A model generated the notes under the pieces. That model ran no database searches, had not been told where the DNA came from, and worked only from the letters and a program-made list of their open reading frames with translations. DNA of 64,000 nt. It comes from Candidatus Cloacimonadota bacterium (lineage in GTDB: Bacteria > Cloacimonadota > Cloacimonadia > Cloacimonadales > Cloacimonadaceae). The stretch lies in the NCBI GenBank assembly GCA_020532085.1, contig JAJBAV010000012.1, positions 1-64,000 on the forward strand, read 5' to 3'. A program made the translations under genes and the position numbers. How positions within the stretch are numbered: the stretch's first letter is position 1; each line of letters opens with the position of its first letter. This document shows positions 30,448 through 38,980 of this stretch, in pieces.

Positions 30448-31154
30448 AACAGGTCCTTCCGGTTGGCCACATCGCGGATCAGGCGGTCGATGGCTTCTTT
30501 TCTGCCCATCAGCATCAGCACGTCACCTTCGTTGATGGTGTCGTTGGCGCCGGGCATGTCGTTCAGCCGCTGTTCCACAATGTTTTTGCCTTCATCAGTC
30601 ACCGCGAGGTAGTTGTATTTGATGGCGATCACATTGATCCCGCGTCCGGTGGGCAAGGCCAATTCCTGCAGGGTTTTACCCACAAATTCCTGAGGCGCCA
30701 CCAGTTCGATCACCACGTGGCCGCTGGTGAGGTTGTAGTATTCCAGGATGTGCTTCGAGATCAGGGTGTTCGCCAGCTGCGATCCCACCGTCTCTTCCGG
30801 CAGGATGGTGCGTTTTACGCCTATCAGTTCAAGGATGCGGCCGTGCAGGTGGTTTTCTATCTTGGCGTAGATGATGCCCACACCGATCTTTTTGAGGATC
30901 GCGCAGCTGAGGATGGATTCCTGGATGTTGCTGCCGATGGCCATGATCACGGCGTCAACTTCGTTCAGATTCATGTCCCGCAGGGTGTTTTCATCCGTGG
31001 AATCCATGCACACCGCCTGCGCGACCTTGCCGCTGATCTGATCCACCAGTTCCTGGTTCTTGTCGATGGCCAGAACGTCCATCCCGTTTTCTGCCAGGAT
31101 GGTGGCCACGGTCATGCCAAAACGCCCCAGTCCGATTACCGCGTATCGTGCCAT
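30444..31154 (-). CDS. ktrA: Trk/Ktr potassium uptake regulator (RCK domains)
   Basis: Cytoplasmic gating subunit of 236 aa for a TrkH/KtrB-type potassium transporter. The N-terminal RCK_N Rossmann fold starts RYAVIGLGRFGMTVA, with the acidic residue of the nucleotide site in VLAIDKN. The C-terminal RCK_C domain covers about 135-225. The gene follows ktrB by 10 bases and overlaps the PAS-protein gene by four. A single RCK pair matches KtrA rather than the doubled TrkA. Confidence 0.92.
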   Translation of the reverse strand: MARYAVIGLGRFGMTVATILAENGMDVLAIDKNQELVDQISGKVAQAVCMDSTDENTLRDMNLNEVDAVIMAIGSNIQESILSCAILKKIGVGIIYAKIENHLHGRILELIGVKRTILPEETVGSQLANTLISKHILEYYNLTSGHVVIELVAPQEFVGKTLQELALPTGRGINVIAIKYNYLAVTDEGKNIVEQRLNDMPGANDTINEGDVLMLMGRKEAIDRLIRDVANRKDLL

Positions 31155-31164
31155 AATGTTTCCC

Positions 31165-32853
31165 TTAGCCGATGGCTATAGTTTCCTCGGCATAGTTGAT
31201 ATTGGTTTTCCTGCTTCTGATCGCGAAGGCGTAGATCATGGTCAGGGGACCGATCCTGCCCACATACATCAGGAGGGTGATCATTATTCTGCCCAGCGGG
31301 GAAAGCGAAGAAGTGATCCCCGTGGAAAGGCCCACCGTGCCGAAGGCGGAGAGCGCTTCGAACACGATCTTTTCAAAAGAAAAAGGTTCCACCAGCAGCA
31401 GCATCAACACTATGAAAAATACGAGAGAGGCTGAGAGGAAGACCAGGCCAGCCGCTTCCCGGAAATTGCCGGAGGGGACGCGCCGCTTGAACACGCTGAT
31501 CTCTTTTCTGCCCTTCAGCAGCGAAATCATCGTGAGCCCCAGCACGGAAAAGGTGGTGGTTTTGATCCCGCCGCCGGTGGAGCCAGGCGACGCGCCGATG
31601 AACATGAGGATCATGCTCACCAGCAGGGCCGCTTTACCCATGGCACCGAAATCAAGGGTGTTGAATCCGGCTGTGCGCGTGGTCACCGACTGGAAGAACG
31701 AACTCAGCATGCGCTGATGGATGCCGAAACCCTGCATCGTGCCGGCGTATTCCATCACAAAGAAAGCGATCATGCCACCCAGGATGAGAAAACCGGTGGT
31801 CACCAGCACTATCTTGCTGTGCAGGCTCAGCTTCCGCACCTGGCCGCCCTTGAAGAAATAGCGGAAGAGGTCGATGATGACGGTGAATCCCAAGCCGCCC
31901 AAAATGATGAGCAGCGGTACAGTGAGGCTCACTATCGCGTTGTCACGGTAGCCGGCCAGGTTGTCTGAAAACAGAGCGAAACCCGCGTTGCAAAAGGCAG
32001 ATACAGAGTGGAAAACGGAAAGGTAAAGCGCGCGGGCCAAAGAATGGTGATGATAGAATCTGCTGAATAGCAGCAAGGCCCCCAGCAGTTCGATCACGCC
32101 GGTCACCAGCAGGATGTTTTTCAACAGCTGGGCCAGGTTGATCCTGTTGGTGCCGCCCACCACCTGGCTCATCACGTTCTTCAGCTTCAGGTCTATGTTT
32201 CTGCCCATCAGCAGAGCGAAGGCGGTGGATACGGTCATGATGCCCAGACCGCCGATCTGGATGAGCAGCAGGATCACGATCTGGCCGAACTGGCTGAAGT
32301 AGGTGGGAGTATCATAAACGATCAGGCCGGTAACGCAGGTGGCCGAGGTGGAGGTGAAAAGAGCGTCCACGAAGGGTGTCACTCTGTTCTGCGTGGAGGC
32401 CACAGGCAGCATCAGCAGGATGGTGCCAATGAAGATCACCACCATGAAACTCAGCATCACGGTCACCGGCGGATTGCCGGCCAGCCATTTGTAAACCCTG
32501 CCCCGGGAGAATCGGAAAAGTATGAAATCCAAAATGAAATATGTCTGCCGGATCAGCAGGAAAAAGATCACGAACCTGGGATTGTAGGCCATCAGAAGCA
32601 ACCCCACCCCCAGCATGATCAGGTCGAAGATCACCACTTTCTGGGTGCCGTGGCCTTCCCGTAGCAGCAGCCGGTGCAGGATGGCCAAAGCCAGCAAGAG
32701 CAGATTGGCCCAGGCCGTGATGCTTTGCACCCGCTGATAGTCTGAATAGTAGCTGATCAAAGGTTCCAGAAAAAGAGCCAGCAGACTCCATACGGCCAGC
32801 AGATAAGCCACCGCTTCCACCTGTCCCAGGATCAGCTTCAGGATTCTACGCAT
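31165..32853 (-). CDS. ktrB: TrkH/KtrB-type potassium transporter subunit
   Basis: Inner-membrane ion-conducting subunit of 562 aa. Four selectivity-loop regions are visible: TSTSATCVTGL, FCNAGFALF, TRTAGFNT and ALSAFGTVGLSTGIT. The first ~130 residues hold extra helices before the canonical core, which makes it longer than typical KtrB. It begins six bases after the adk stop. With the RCK subunit immediately downstream it forms a complete two-part uptake system. Confidence 0.93.
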   Translation of the reverse strand: MRRILKLILGQVEAVAYLLAVWSLLALFLEPLISYYSDYQRVQSITAWANLLLLALAILHRLLLREGHGTQKVVIFDLIMLGVGLLLMAYNPRFVIFFLLIRQTYFILDFILFRFSRGRVYKWLAGNPPVTVMLSFMVVIFIGTILLMLPVASTQNRVTPFVDALFTSTSATCVTGLIVYDTPTYFSQFGQIVILLLIQIGGLGIMTVSTAFALLMGRNIDLKLKNVMSQVVGGTNRINLAQLLKNILLVTGVIELLGALLLFSRFYHHHSLARALYLSVFHSVSAFCNAGFALFSDNLAGYRDNAIVSLTVPLLIILGGLGFTVIIDLFRYFFKGGQVRKLSLHSKIVLVTTGFLILGGMIAFFVMEYAGTMQGFGIHQRMLSSFFQSVTTRTAGFNTLDFGAMGKAALLVSMILMFIGASPGSTGGGIKTTTFSVLGLTMISLLKGRKEISVFKRRVPSGNFREAAGLVFLSASLVFFIVLMLLLVEPFSFEKIVFEALSAFGTVGLSTGITSSLSPLGRIMITLLMYVGRIGPLTMIYAFAIRSRKTNINYAEETIAIG

Positions 32854-32859
32854 GTTCGC

Positions 32860-33495
32860 TCAGCAGGGCAGCGATCCCACAATTTCCAGGATCTCCCCGG
32901 CCACCGCTTCGATCTCCTGGCCTGCATCCACCACCGAGAGCAGGCTGCGCCCGGCAAAAAATTCCTTCAGGGCCAGGGTCTGATCATAAAACTCTTTCAA
33001 CCGGCGGGAGATCGCTTCGGGTTTGTCGTCATTGCGAATGACCAGTTCACCTCCGCAGGCGTCACATACATTTACCTCGCGGGGGGGATCGCTCACCAGA
33101 TTGTAGTTTTGTCCACAACTGCGGCAGATCCGGCGTGAGGAGATCCTGGCGATGGCGACTGCTTCTGCCAGTTCCAGGAAAAAGACCTGCCTCACCTCAA
33201 AGTGCCGCACCAGATAATCAGCCTGCACCAACGTGCGCGGAAAGCCGTCGAAGATGATCCCCCGGCGATCCGGCAGCAATGATCTGTCCACGATCTCGAA
33301 CACCAGTTCGTCCGGAACCAGTTCACCGCGGCTGATGATCTCCCGCACCTGCAGGCCCAGCGGGGTTTCACGCGATATCTGCTCGCGGAAGAGGTCACCA
33401 ATGTTGATGTGCTGAAACTGCAGGCTGGCGCTCAAAAGCTCTGCCTGTGTGCCTTTCCCACTGCCCTGGATGCCGAAGAATACGAAACATTGCAT
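32860..33495 (-). CDS. adk: Adenylate kinase
   Basis: Interconverts ATP + AMP and 2 ADP. The P-loop is FGIQGSGKGTQ, the AMP-site region is FDGFPRT, and the LID holds a four-Cys zinc site (CRSCG ... CDACG). I chose the ATG at 33495 (211 aa) with GAGG eight bases upstream; a GTG at 33504 lies too close to that site. It is somewhat divergent from housekeeping enzymes in the LID, and context (ahead of the Trk genes) does not explain its role. If a second adk exists elsewhere this may be a paralogue. Confidence 0.9.
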   Translation of the reverse strand: MQCFVFFGIQGSGKGTQAELLSASLQFQHINIGDLFREQISRETPLGLQVREIISRGELVPDELVFEIVDRSLLPDRRGIIFDGFPRTLVQADYLVRHFEVRQVFFLELAEAVAIARISSRRICRSCGQNYNLVSDPPREVNVCDACGGELVIRNDDKPEAISRRLKEFYDQTLALKEFFAGRSLLSVVDAGQEIEAVAGEILEIVGSLPC

Positions 33496-33541
33496 ACAAA
33501 TCACCTCAGTTTTGGCAAATTATTCAAACACTCACAAGCTG

Positions 33542-33925
33542 TCAAGCTTTCTGCCGTTCCAGCACCACGAAGGCCAGCGCGTATTCCTTTTCGTGCGTCA
33601 GCGAAAGGTGGATACTGTCCGCGGCCAGGCTGGTCAAACGTTCACCTGCCCCGCCGTGGAGAATGATGCCGGGGTTGCCGCTTGCGTCTGTCACCACCTC
33701 GATGTCCTGCCAGTTCACCCTGCCGTCCCAGCCGGTGCCCAAAGCCTTCATCACCGCTTCCTTGGCCGCGAAGCGGGCCGCGAAAGATTGAGCCGGACTG
33801 GCTTTGCCCCGGCAATGGGCGATCTCACCAGCGCAGAATACACGTTCAATGAAGTTTGGATAGCGCTCCAGCAACCTGCGCACACGCTCCACCCGAACGA
33901 TGTCGGTGCCGATCCCCACTATCAT
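33542..33925 (-). CDS. acpS: Holo-[acyl-carrier-protein] synthase
   Basis: Transfers 4'-phosphopantetheine from CoA to acyl carrier protein. It is 127 aa, as expected. The metal-binding Asp is in IVGIGTDIVRVER and the catalytic Glu in RFAAKEAVMKALG. The C-terminal strand HLSLTHEKEYALAFVVLE is typical. The start overlaps the ogt stop (ATGA), and adk begins 47 bases downstream. Confidence 0.95.
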   Translation of the reverse strand: MIVGIGTDIVRVERVRRLLERYPNFIERVFCAGEIAHCRGKASPAQSFAARFAAKEAVMKALGTGWDGRVNWQDIEVVTDASGNPGIILHGGAGERLTSLAADSIHLSLTHEKEYALAFVVLERQKA

Positions 33926-34395
33926 TTTTGCTCCTGGTTTTGGCGTTCCAAATCCAGCAAGCGCCGCTTCAATTCGATACCGCCGGCATAGCCGGTGAGA
34001 GAGCCGTCGGCGCCCACCAAACGGTGGCAGGGGATCAGGATGGGCAGAGGGTTTCTGTGGGCAGCCTGGCCCACGGCCCGGCAGGCCATGGGGCGGCCGA
34101 TGCTTTCCGCGAGCTGTTTGTAGCTGAGGGTTTCACCGTAAGGTATCTCCCGCAGGGCTTTCCACACATCTTGCTGAAACCTGGTGCCCTTGGGCTCCAG
34201 CTCCAGCGTAAAGCCCTTGGCGCTTCCCCGCAGATAGGCCAACAGCTGCAGGCGGGCTACGGCCATTTCTGGCTCCGGGGCTTCTGCAGCTCTGCCTTTG
34301 TCCACAAACAAGAGCTTGCGGAGCGTCCCGCGCTCCATCACCAGTTCCAGGCCCCATGCCTCCCATTCAACGTAGCCAATTTGCTGTTCAGCCAT
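33922..34395 (-). CDS. ogt: Methylated-DNA-protein-cysteine methyltransferase
   Basis: Suicide repair protein that takes the alkyl group from O6-alkylguanine. The acceptor Cys is in ILIPCHRLVG, and the helix-turn-helix region GTRFQQDVWKALREIPYGETLSY is intact. It has 157 aa. GAGG lies before the ATG at 34395. It comes after the terminator that closes the rplS unit, so it needs read-through or its own promoter, which I could not identify. Confidence 0.94.
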   Translation of the reverse strand: MAEQQIGYVEWEAWGLELVMERGTLRKLLFVDKGRAAEAPEPEMAVARLQLLAYLRGSAKGFTLELEPKGTRFQQDVWKALREIPYGETLSYKQLAESIGRPMACRAVGQAAHRNPLPILIPCHRLVGADGSLTGYAGGIELKRRLLDLERQNQEQK

Positions 34396-34421
34396 GCTTT
34401 ACCTCGGATGTTCAAACTGCT

Positions 34422-34465
34422 TGAAAAAACGAGAGCCCCGTTCTCTGAAACGAGTCTGGGGCTCT
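34422..34465 (-). terminator. Intrinsic terminator after rplS
   Basis: On the minus strand AGAGCCCC (34465-34458) pairs with GGGGCTCT (34439-34432) and is followed by CGTTTTTTC. This is a convincing rho-independent terminator for the rpsP-to-rplS transcript. Confidence 0.8.
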
Positions 34466-34484
34466 GAGGGATAGTGTTTCGCAA

Positions 34485-34838
34485 CTAGGCAGTGAAACGC
34501 CTGCGTTCCTTGATGCGGCCCGCCTTGCCTTTGGCCTGGCGCAGGTAAAAGAGTTTGGCCCTGCGCACCTGGCCGAAGCGGACGATCTCAAGCTTGTCGA
34601 TGTTCGGCGAATTCTGCGGGAAAATACGTTCCACGCCAACGCCGTTCGATATTTTTCGAACCGTGAAGGATTTGGAGATACCCGATCCGCGTTTCTGGAT
34701 CACGATCCCCTGGAACACCTGTATGCGTTCCTTGGCACCTTCTTTGATTTTATAATGGACCTTCACCGTGTCGCCGGGGCGAAATTCGGGAAAGTCGGTT
34801 CTGATTTGGTCTCTGCCAACTGTGTGCAGAATATCCAT
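34485..34838 (-). CDS. rplS: 50S ribosomal protein L19
   Basis: Large-subunit protein at the 30S/50S interface, 117 aa. The family core is clear ([49 protein letters not shown]). GGGAGGAACC precedes the ATG at 34838; an upstream ATG at 34850 lies outside this site. The 5' end lies inside the reading frame of the preceding RNA methyltransferase gene. Confidence 0.97.
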   Translation of the reverse strand: MDILHTVGRDQIRTDFPEFRPGDTVKVHYKIKEGAKERIQVFQGIVIQKRGSGISKSFTVRKISNGVGVERIFPQNSPNIDKLEIVRFGQVRRAKLFYLRQAKGKAGRIKERRRFTA

Positions 34839-35406
34839 GGTTCCTCCCATATATGTACTCGGAAGAAAGGCGGTCCAATACGACGCTCACGGCACTGCGG
34901 ACGGACAGATGGTTGTAATCCCCGGAACCGGTGACCGGCTCGAGAATGTGGTCCGCCGCTTGATGAACTTCATCGCATAAGCCATGGCCGGTGCCAAAGA
35001 TCAGCAAAACCGGCCGGTTGTTTAGGGTCAGAGTCTTCAGATAGCCAAAGGATATCTGATCTCGCAGCTTCCGCGCTGTCGTGGTAACGATGAGCGGACG
35101 CTTTTCTTCCTGCGTTGTAATCTCGTTTATCATCATATCGATCGTTGCGCTGGTGCGAATCCGCGCCAGGGCCTGGCTGCGCTGTGGATTGTAGGGCAGT
35201 CCCGGTTCCTGCCAGAAAGTTCTGATGGTTTCCAGCAGCTCTTGCTGACGGGGGTCGGCATGCACGATGTAATAAGCCTTCACTCCGTAGGTCTCGGCGG
35301 CCCGGGCAATGTCGTGTATGTCCAGGTTGCTGATGGACGTGGTAACGGTCTCGCCGGCTTTATTGAGCACAGGGTGATGCGCCAGGGCGATGTACAGGGC
35401 GCTCAT
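34750..35406 (-). CDS. SAM-dependent RNA methyltransferase (trmD-rplS linked family)
   Basis: A 218-aa protein of the SPOUT-like family often found between trmD and rplS (Pfam RNA methyltransferase family 4, recalled from its opening). It starts [18 protein letters not shown], with [27 protein letters not shown] next. A glycine-rich knot region follows ([14 protein letters not shown]). The start overlaps the trmD stop (ATGA). The conserved part ends near VSVVLDRL; the remaining ~30 residues run 89 bases into rplS in another frame and look unconserved. A late frameshift or error is possible. Confidence 0.82.
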   Translation of the reverse strand: MSALYIALAHHPVLNKAGETVTTSISNLDIHDIARAAETYGVKAYYIVHADPRQQELLETIRTFWQEPGLPYNPQRSQALARIRTSATIDMMINEITTQEEKRPLIVTTTARKLRDQISFGYLKTLTLNNRPVLLIFGTGHGLCDEVHQAADHILEPVTGSGDYNHLSVRSAVSVVLDRLSSEYIYGRNHGYSAHSWQRPNQNRLSRISPRRHGEGPL

Positions 35407-36086
35407 TCGCCCCGCTTCAGGTCTGGCCGCCTCACCCGCGTCAGCTGTTTCGCGCTGTCCTCGGCCCAGGCTGCGATCCTGGCGTGATTGCCTTCGCGCA
35501 GCACCGGCGGGACGCTCTGCCCCATCCAATTCACGGGCCGGGTGTAACAGGGAAATCCCAGTTCCCCGCGGCCTGTGCTGAAGGAATCGCTGGTGGCCGA
35601 AGAGATGTCGCCCAAAACACCGGGCAACAGCCTGGCCACGCCATCGATGAAAGCCAGGGCGGGGATCTCGCCGCCGGAAAGGACGTAATCTCCCAGGGAG
35701 AGTTCGTCGCAAACGGCCAGATCGCGCAGGCGCTGGTCGGTTTCCTTGTAGTGGCCGCAGAGCAGGATCACGCGCGGCAGGCTGGAATAATACTCCAGCA
35801 CCGCCTGATCGAGTTTGCGCCCCTGGGGGGTGAAATAAACCACCGGGGCCCAGCTGTCCTTCACCAATGCGGCGATGGCCTGATAGACCGGCTCGGCGCG
35901 CAGCACCATGCCGGCGAATCCGCCAAAGGCGTAGTCGTCCACCTGTTTGTATTTGTTTCCACTGTAGGCGCGGAAGTCGGTGAACTCCACCTCCAAAGCC
36001 TTGCCGGCTCTGGCGCGGGCGATCATGCTGCTGTCCAGAATGCTGGTAAACGCTTCCGGAAACAGGGTAAGGACGTCGATCTTCAT
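35403..36086 (-). CDS. trmD: tRNA (guanine37-N1)-methyltransferase
   Basis: Methylates G37 next to the anticodon. The 227-aa protein begins MKIDVLTLFPEAF. The trefoil-knot SAM site is visible in VILLCGHYKETDQRL and LSLGDYVLSGGEIPAL. It overlaps rimM upstream and the second methyltransferase downstream by four bases each, so this block is translated as a chain. Confidence 0.97.
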   Translation of the reverse strand: MKIDVLTLFPEAFTSILDSSMIARARAGKALEVEFTDFRAYSGNKYKQVDDYAFGGFAGMVLRAEPVYQAIAALVKDSWAPVVYFTPQGRKLDQAVLEYYSSLPRVILLCGHYKETDQRLRDLAVCDELSLGDYVLSGGEIPALAFIDGVARLLPGVLGDISSATSDSFSTGRGELGFPCYTRPVNWMGQSVPPVLREGNHARIAAWAEDSAKQLTRVRRPDLKRGE

Positions 36087-36592
36087 TTGGCGTCCGTCGC
36101 CAGCAGGCTCTCGGCGTTGATCAGCACAATCACGCCGGGATCCGGTATGATCTCGCTGACAAAATGGTCCACCAGCGGGATCATGAGCTCCGCTCCGTCG
36201 GGAGCGGTAAGCACCAGCACGTATTGCGCGTTGTTGTGGAAATAATCCGTTACCTGGCCGACCTCGCGGTCCTGGAAAACAACCGTGTAGCCCATAAGTT
36301 CTTCCGGTTCTTCGGCTTCGTCTTCCTCGGGATGCAACGCCAGGATCACCTCGTGGTGCAGTTTGCGTTCCTCGGCGATGCCATCCTCGGCAAATTTCAG
36401 CCGCAGCTTACGATCGGATATGTCTCTATCACTAATGGTTACGAAAAACACTCTATCGCTGTTAAAGATCAGAAAAATTTCGCTCGTCTCGGCCAGAATC
36501 TTGCGGTAACGCGGCTTCACCATCACCTGGTAAAAACCGTCCGCGTCGATCCCGCCCAACCGGCCGATGGCAGTCAGGTCCGAAACCTTCAT
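36083..36592 (-). CDS. rimM: Ribosome maturation factor RimM
   Basis: Assists 30S maturation through S19. The N-terminal RimM domain (IGRLGGIDADGFYQVMV) is rather divergent. The C-terminal PRC-barrel is clear (GYTVVFQDREVGQVTDY to IPLVDHFVSEI). An acidic linker, EEDEAEEPEE, joins them. At 169 aa the size is normal. It directly abuts khpA and overlaps trmD. Confidence 0.88.
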   Translation of the reverse strand: MKVSDLTAIGRLGGIDADGFYQVMVKPRYRKILAETSEIFLIFNSDRVFFVTISDRDISDRKLRLKFAEDGIAEERKLHHEVILALHPEEDEAEEPEELMGYTVVFQDREVGQVTDYFHNNAQYVLVLTAPDGAELMIPLVDHFVSEIIPDPGVIVLINAESLLATDAK

Positions 36593-36823
36593 CTACTCGA
36601 TGATCTCGAGCTCGGCTCTCTTCCCCTGTTTGGTGCTGACAGCATTGATGATGGTGCGGATGGCGCCCGCGGTGCGGCCTCTCTTGCCGATCACCTTGCC
36701 AATGTCTGTTTTGGAAACGCGAAGCTCGTAAAGAGTGATCTTGTCGCCTTGGATCTCTGTGATGTTGACTTCGCTGGGGTCGTCAACCAGGGCCTTGACC
36801 ATGAACTCAATCAGTTCCTTCAT
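36593..36823 (-). CDS. khpA: KH-domain RNA-binding protein KhpA
   Basis: Small RNA-binding protein of 76 aa. The KH GXXG loop is in [16 protein letters not shown]. It has the usual position between rpsP and rimM. GAGGTAAC precedes the ATG, which lies inside the last codons of rpsP (17-base overlap). Confidence 0.94.
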   Translation of the reverse strand: MKELIEFMVKALVDDPSEVNITEIQGDKITLYELRVSKTDIGKVIGKRGRTAGAIRTIINAVSTKQGKRAELEIIE

Positions 36824-37124
36824 TTGTTACCTCTTGTGTGTTTTCAGCTGCTTTTCTGCTTTCTATTTTCTGCTCGTGCTGGATCTGCAGGACGCCGGCC
36901 TTGCGCAGTAGCGAACGCACGGTGTCGCTTGGTTGCGCGCCGACTCCAAGCCAGTACAGGGCGCGATCTTTTTCGATCTGGATTTTGGAAGGATTGGGCT
37001 TGGGATCATACCAGCCTATGCTCTCTATGTATTTGCCGTCACGGCTCACACGGGAGTCCATTGCCACGATGCGGTAAAAGGGCTGGTCGTTCGCTCCCAT
37101 CCTTCTCAGTCTCAGCTTGACCAT
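36807..37124 (-). CDS. rpsP: 30S ribosomal protein S16
   Basis: Small-subunit assembly protein. The N-terminal core ([25 protein letters not shown]) and the [10 protein letters not shown] region are typical. It has 105 aa, with a polar C-terminal tail. GGAGAAATA precedes the ATG. It heads the rpsP-khpA-rimM-trmD-methyltransferase-rplS operon and is divergent from the Sel1 gene. Confidence 0.97.
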   Translation of the reverse strand: MVKLRLRRMGANDQPFYRIVAMDSRVSRDGKYIESIGWYDPKPNPSKIQIEKDRALYWLGVGAQPSDTVRSLLRKAGVLQIQHEQKIESRKAAENTQEVTNEGTD

Positions 37125-37166
37125 TATTTCTCCTTGCTTTTATCAATAAGATTAGTCTATTTTGTG

Positions 37167-37197
37167 CCACTCTTTTTGTAAGTCCCTTTTTCGTCAA
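37167..37197 (-). promoter_or_regulatory. Candidate promoter of the rpsP operon: TTGACG ... TGG
   Basis: On the minus strand TTGACG (37197-37192) is followed by TGG (37169-37167), 22 bases apart. The likely transcript start near 37161 would leave a leader of about 37 bases with the rpsP ribosome site. Confidence 0.45.
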
Positions 37198-37230
37198 GCG
37201 ATTTCTCTTGGTCAGAAACGCAGTTTTTGC

Positions 37231-37259
37231 TTGACATTATTGCTTTCCGCAAATAGGGG
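37231..37259 (+). promoter_or_regulatory. Candidate promoter: TTGACA ... AGGGG
   Basis: TTGACA at 37231-37236 and AGGGG at 37255-37259. It is a looser match to the recurrent signature. It lies 50 bases before the Sel1 gene start. Confidence 0.38.
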
Positions 37260-37285
37260 AATATTCGCTGCGTGGGAGGTATGCA

Positions 37286-38806
37286 ATGCGCACTTTTTTG
37301 ATCATGCCGGCTTGTCTGATCTGTCTTGTGGCCGTTAACTGTTGGTCCGCCAGTCTGGCTCTTGGATCCGCGGCTACCGCTGATCAGCTTTTTGAACAAG
37401 CCCTGAACCTGTATCAGGTTGGAGCCGGGGAGCAGGATCCCGCCCTGGCGGTCAAGCTGTTCCGCCAGGCCAAGGACGGGGGAGTGAACGAGGCGCAGTA
37501 TTATTTGGGGCTTTGTTACCTCCATGGCCGGGGTGTGGGCAAAAATGAAAAGCAGGCGTTTTACAGGTTTCATCTGGCCGCTGCCGCCGGTGTACCCAAG
37601 GCGATGACGGCGCTCGGAGATCTTTATCGGAAAGGCATTGGCACCCGCGCCGATGCCGATCTTGCCCTCAAGTGGTACCAAAAAGCTGTTGCCGCAGGTG
37701 AGCCCAGAGCTCTTGGCATCATCGGGGTGAGATTGCTGGAACAGGATGAACCTGATGTTAGCGGGGCACTGGAATACCTGCGCCAGGCTGCCTCGGAAGG
37801 CGATCCCGGAGCTCAGAACACTCTCGGCCATTGCTACAAAGAGGGAATTGGCTTCAAGCCGGATGTGGCGAAGGCAGCAAAGTGGTTCAGCCGTTCAGCG
37901 GAACAGGGCCATCCACCCGCCCAGGTGAATCTCGGGGTCTGCTGTCTGGAAGGCGCGGGAGTATCGAAAAACGAGGAAGAGGCGGTCCGCTTGTTCACTC
38001 TCGCGGCGGAACAAGATTACAGCTGGGGGCAGTTCAGACTGGCTGAGTGCCAGGCCAAAGGCCGGGGCCTACACATGAATTTGCCAGAAGCCCTGCGCCT
38101 CTATCGCCTGGCGGCGGAACAGAACCTGCCCGAGGCATGCTATCAGCTGGGATACTATCTGCAATGCGGCGGCGAAGGGATCAAGGCCAACCAGAAGGAA
38201 GCCGTGGAATGGTTCAGACGGGCGGCGGAATTGACTTTCCCGCCTGGTCAGTATGGCCTGGCTTTTTGCTATTATCACGGCAAAGGTATCGGTGTCCAGC
38301 GCGTGGAGGCCTTCCGTTACTTCAAGCTGGCCGCGGAACAAGGCCACCCGCAGGCTCAGGGCTATCTCGGCCTGATGTATCTGAAAGGCCAAGGTACCTG
38401 GCCGAATCCCCCGGAATCCCTCAGATGGCTGTCTTCAGGAGCGGCGGCAGGTTCCAGCGAAGCGCGTTATTGGCTGGGCACCATGTATGAAAGTGGAAAA
38501 GTGGTAACACTGGACCTTGAACGCGCTTTCTACCTATATCGGCTCTCCGCTATGCAAACACATCCGGAAGCCCAGAACAAACTCGGGGAGTGCTATCTTT
38601 ACGGCCGCGGAGTGGAGCGGGATAGTCTGGAAGCCCTGTACTGGTTCGTGCTCTCCAGCGCGCTTGGCAGCGATCAAGGCGGGAGAAACTGGAATAATCT
38701 GAACCAGGTACTCTCGGGGGAACAGAAAGCCTTGGTCTATAGCCGGACGGACGTCTGGTTCGAAGAACACGGCCTGGGGATGTGGACCTCCCATCCCCAC
38801 AACTAA
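37286..38806 (+). CDS. Secreted Sel1-repeat (TPR-like) protein
   Basis: A 506-aa exported protein. A signal peptide spans about residues 1-25 (FLIMPACLICLVAVNCWSAS). Almost all the rest is roughly 36-residue Sel1 repeats, about a dozen, with the pattern A-x-YxLGxCYxxGxGVxxNxxEAxxxFxxAAxQG. Such solenoids bind other proteins. The sequence gives no partner. GGGAGGT lies before the ATG. It stands alone, divergent from rpsP and convergent with the outer-membrane barrel gene. Confidence 0.88.
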   Translation: MRTFLIMPACLICLVAVNCWSASLALGSAATADQLFEQALNLYQVGAGEQDPALAVKLFRQAKDGGVNEAQYYLGLCYLHGRGVGKNEKQAFYRFHLAAAAGVPKAMTALGDLYRKGIGTRADADLALKWYQKAVAAGEPRALGIIGVRLLEQDEPDVSGALEYLRQAASEGDPGAQNTLGHCYKEGIGFKPDVAKAAKWFSRSAEQGHPPAQVNLGVCCLEGAGVSKNEEEAVRLFTLAAEQDYSWGQFRLAECQAKGRGLHMNLPEALRLYRLAAEQNLPEACYQLGYYLQCGGEGIKANQKEAVEWFRRAAELTFPPGQYGLAFCYYHGKGIGVQRVEAFRYFKLAAEQGHPQAQGYLGLMYLKGQGTWPNPPESLRWLSSGAAAGSSEARYWLGTMYESGKVVTLDLERAFYLYRLSAMQTHPEAQNKLGECYLYGRGVERDSLEALYWFVLSSALGSDQGGRNWNNLNQVLSGEQKALVYSRTDVWFEEHGLGMWTSHPHN

Positions 38807-38880
38807 AGTCAGCCCCGGATGGGGTCACCAAGCCAGCTTAAGCCCCGAAGTTCACTCTCCGGCCAGCCACCCGCCTAATG

Positions 38881-38897
38881 CCCGCCTGAGAGGCGGG
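38881..38897. repeat. GC hairpin between convergent genes
   Basis: CCCGCC, a five-base loop TGAGA, and GGCGGG form a perfect 6-bp stem in the 174-base gap between the Sel1 gene and the barrel gene. No T-run follows. Similar CCCGCCTGA arms occur at 63751-63791. Confidence 0.55.
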
Positions 38898-38980
38898 GAT
38901 CATGCGGGAGGCCGTCGAGAATCTGATAACCGGGGATAAATAAGAAAGGCATCCCGAGTGGAATCAGACCAGGGACAAGG

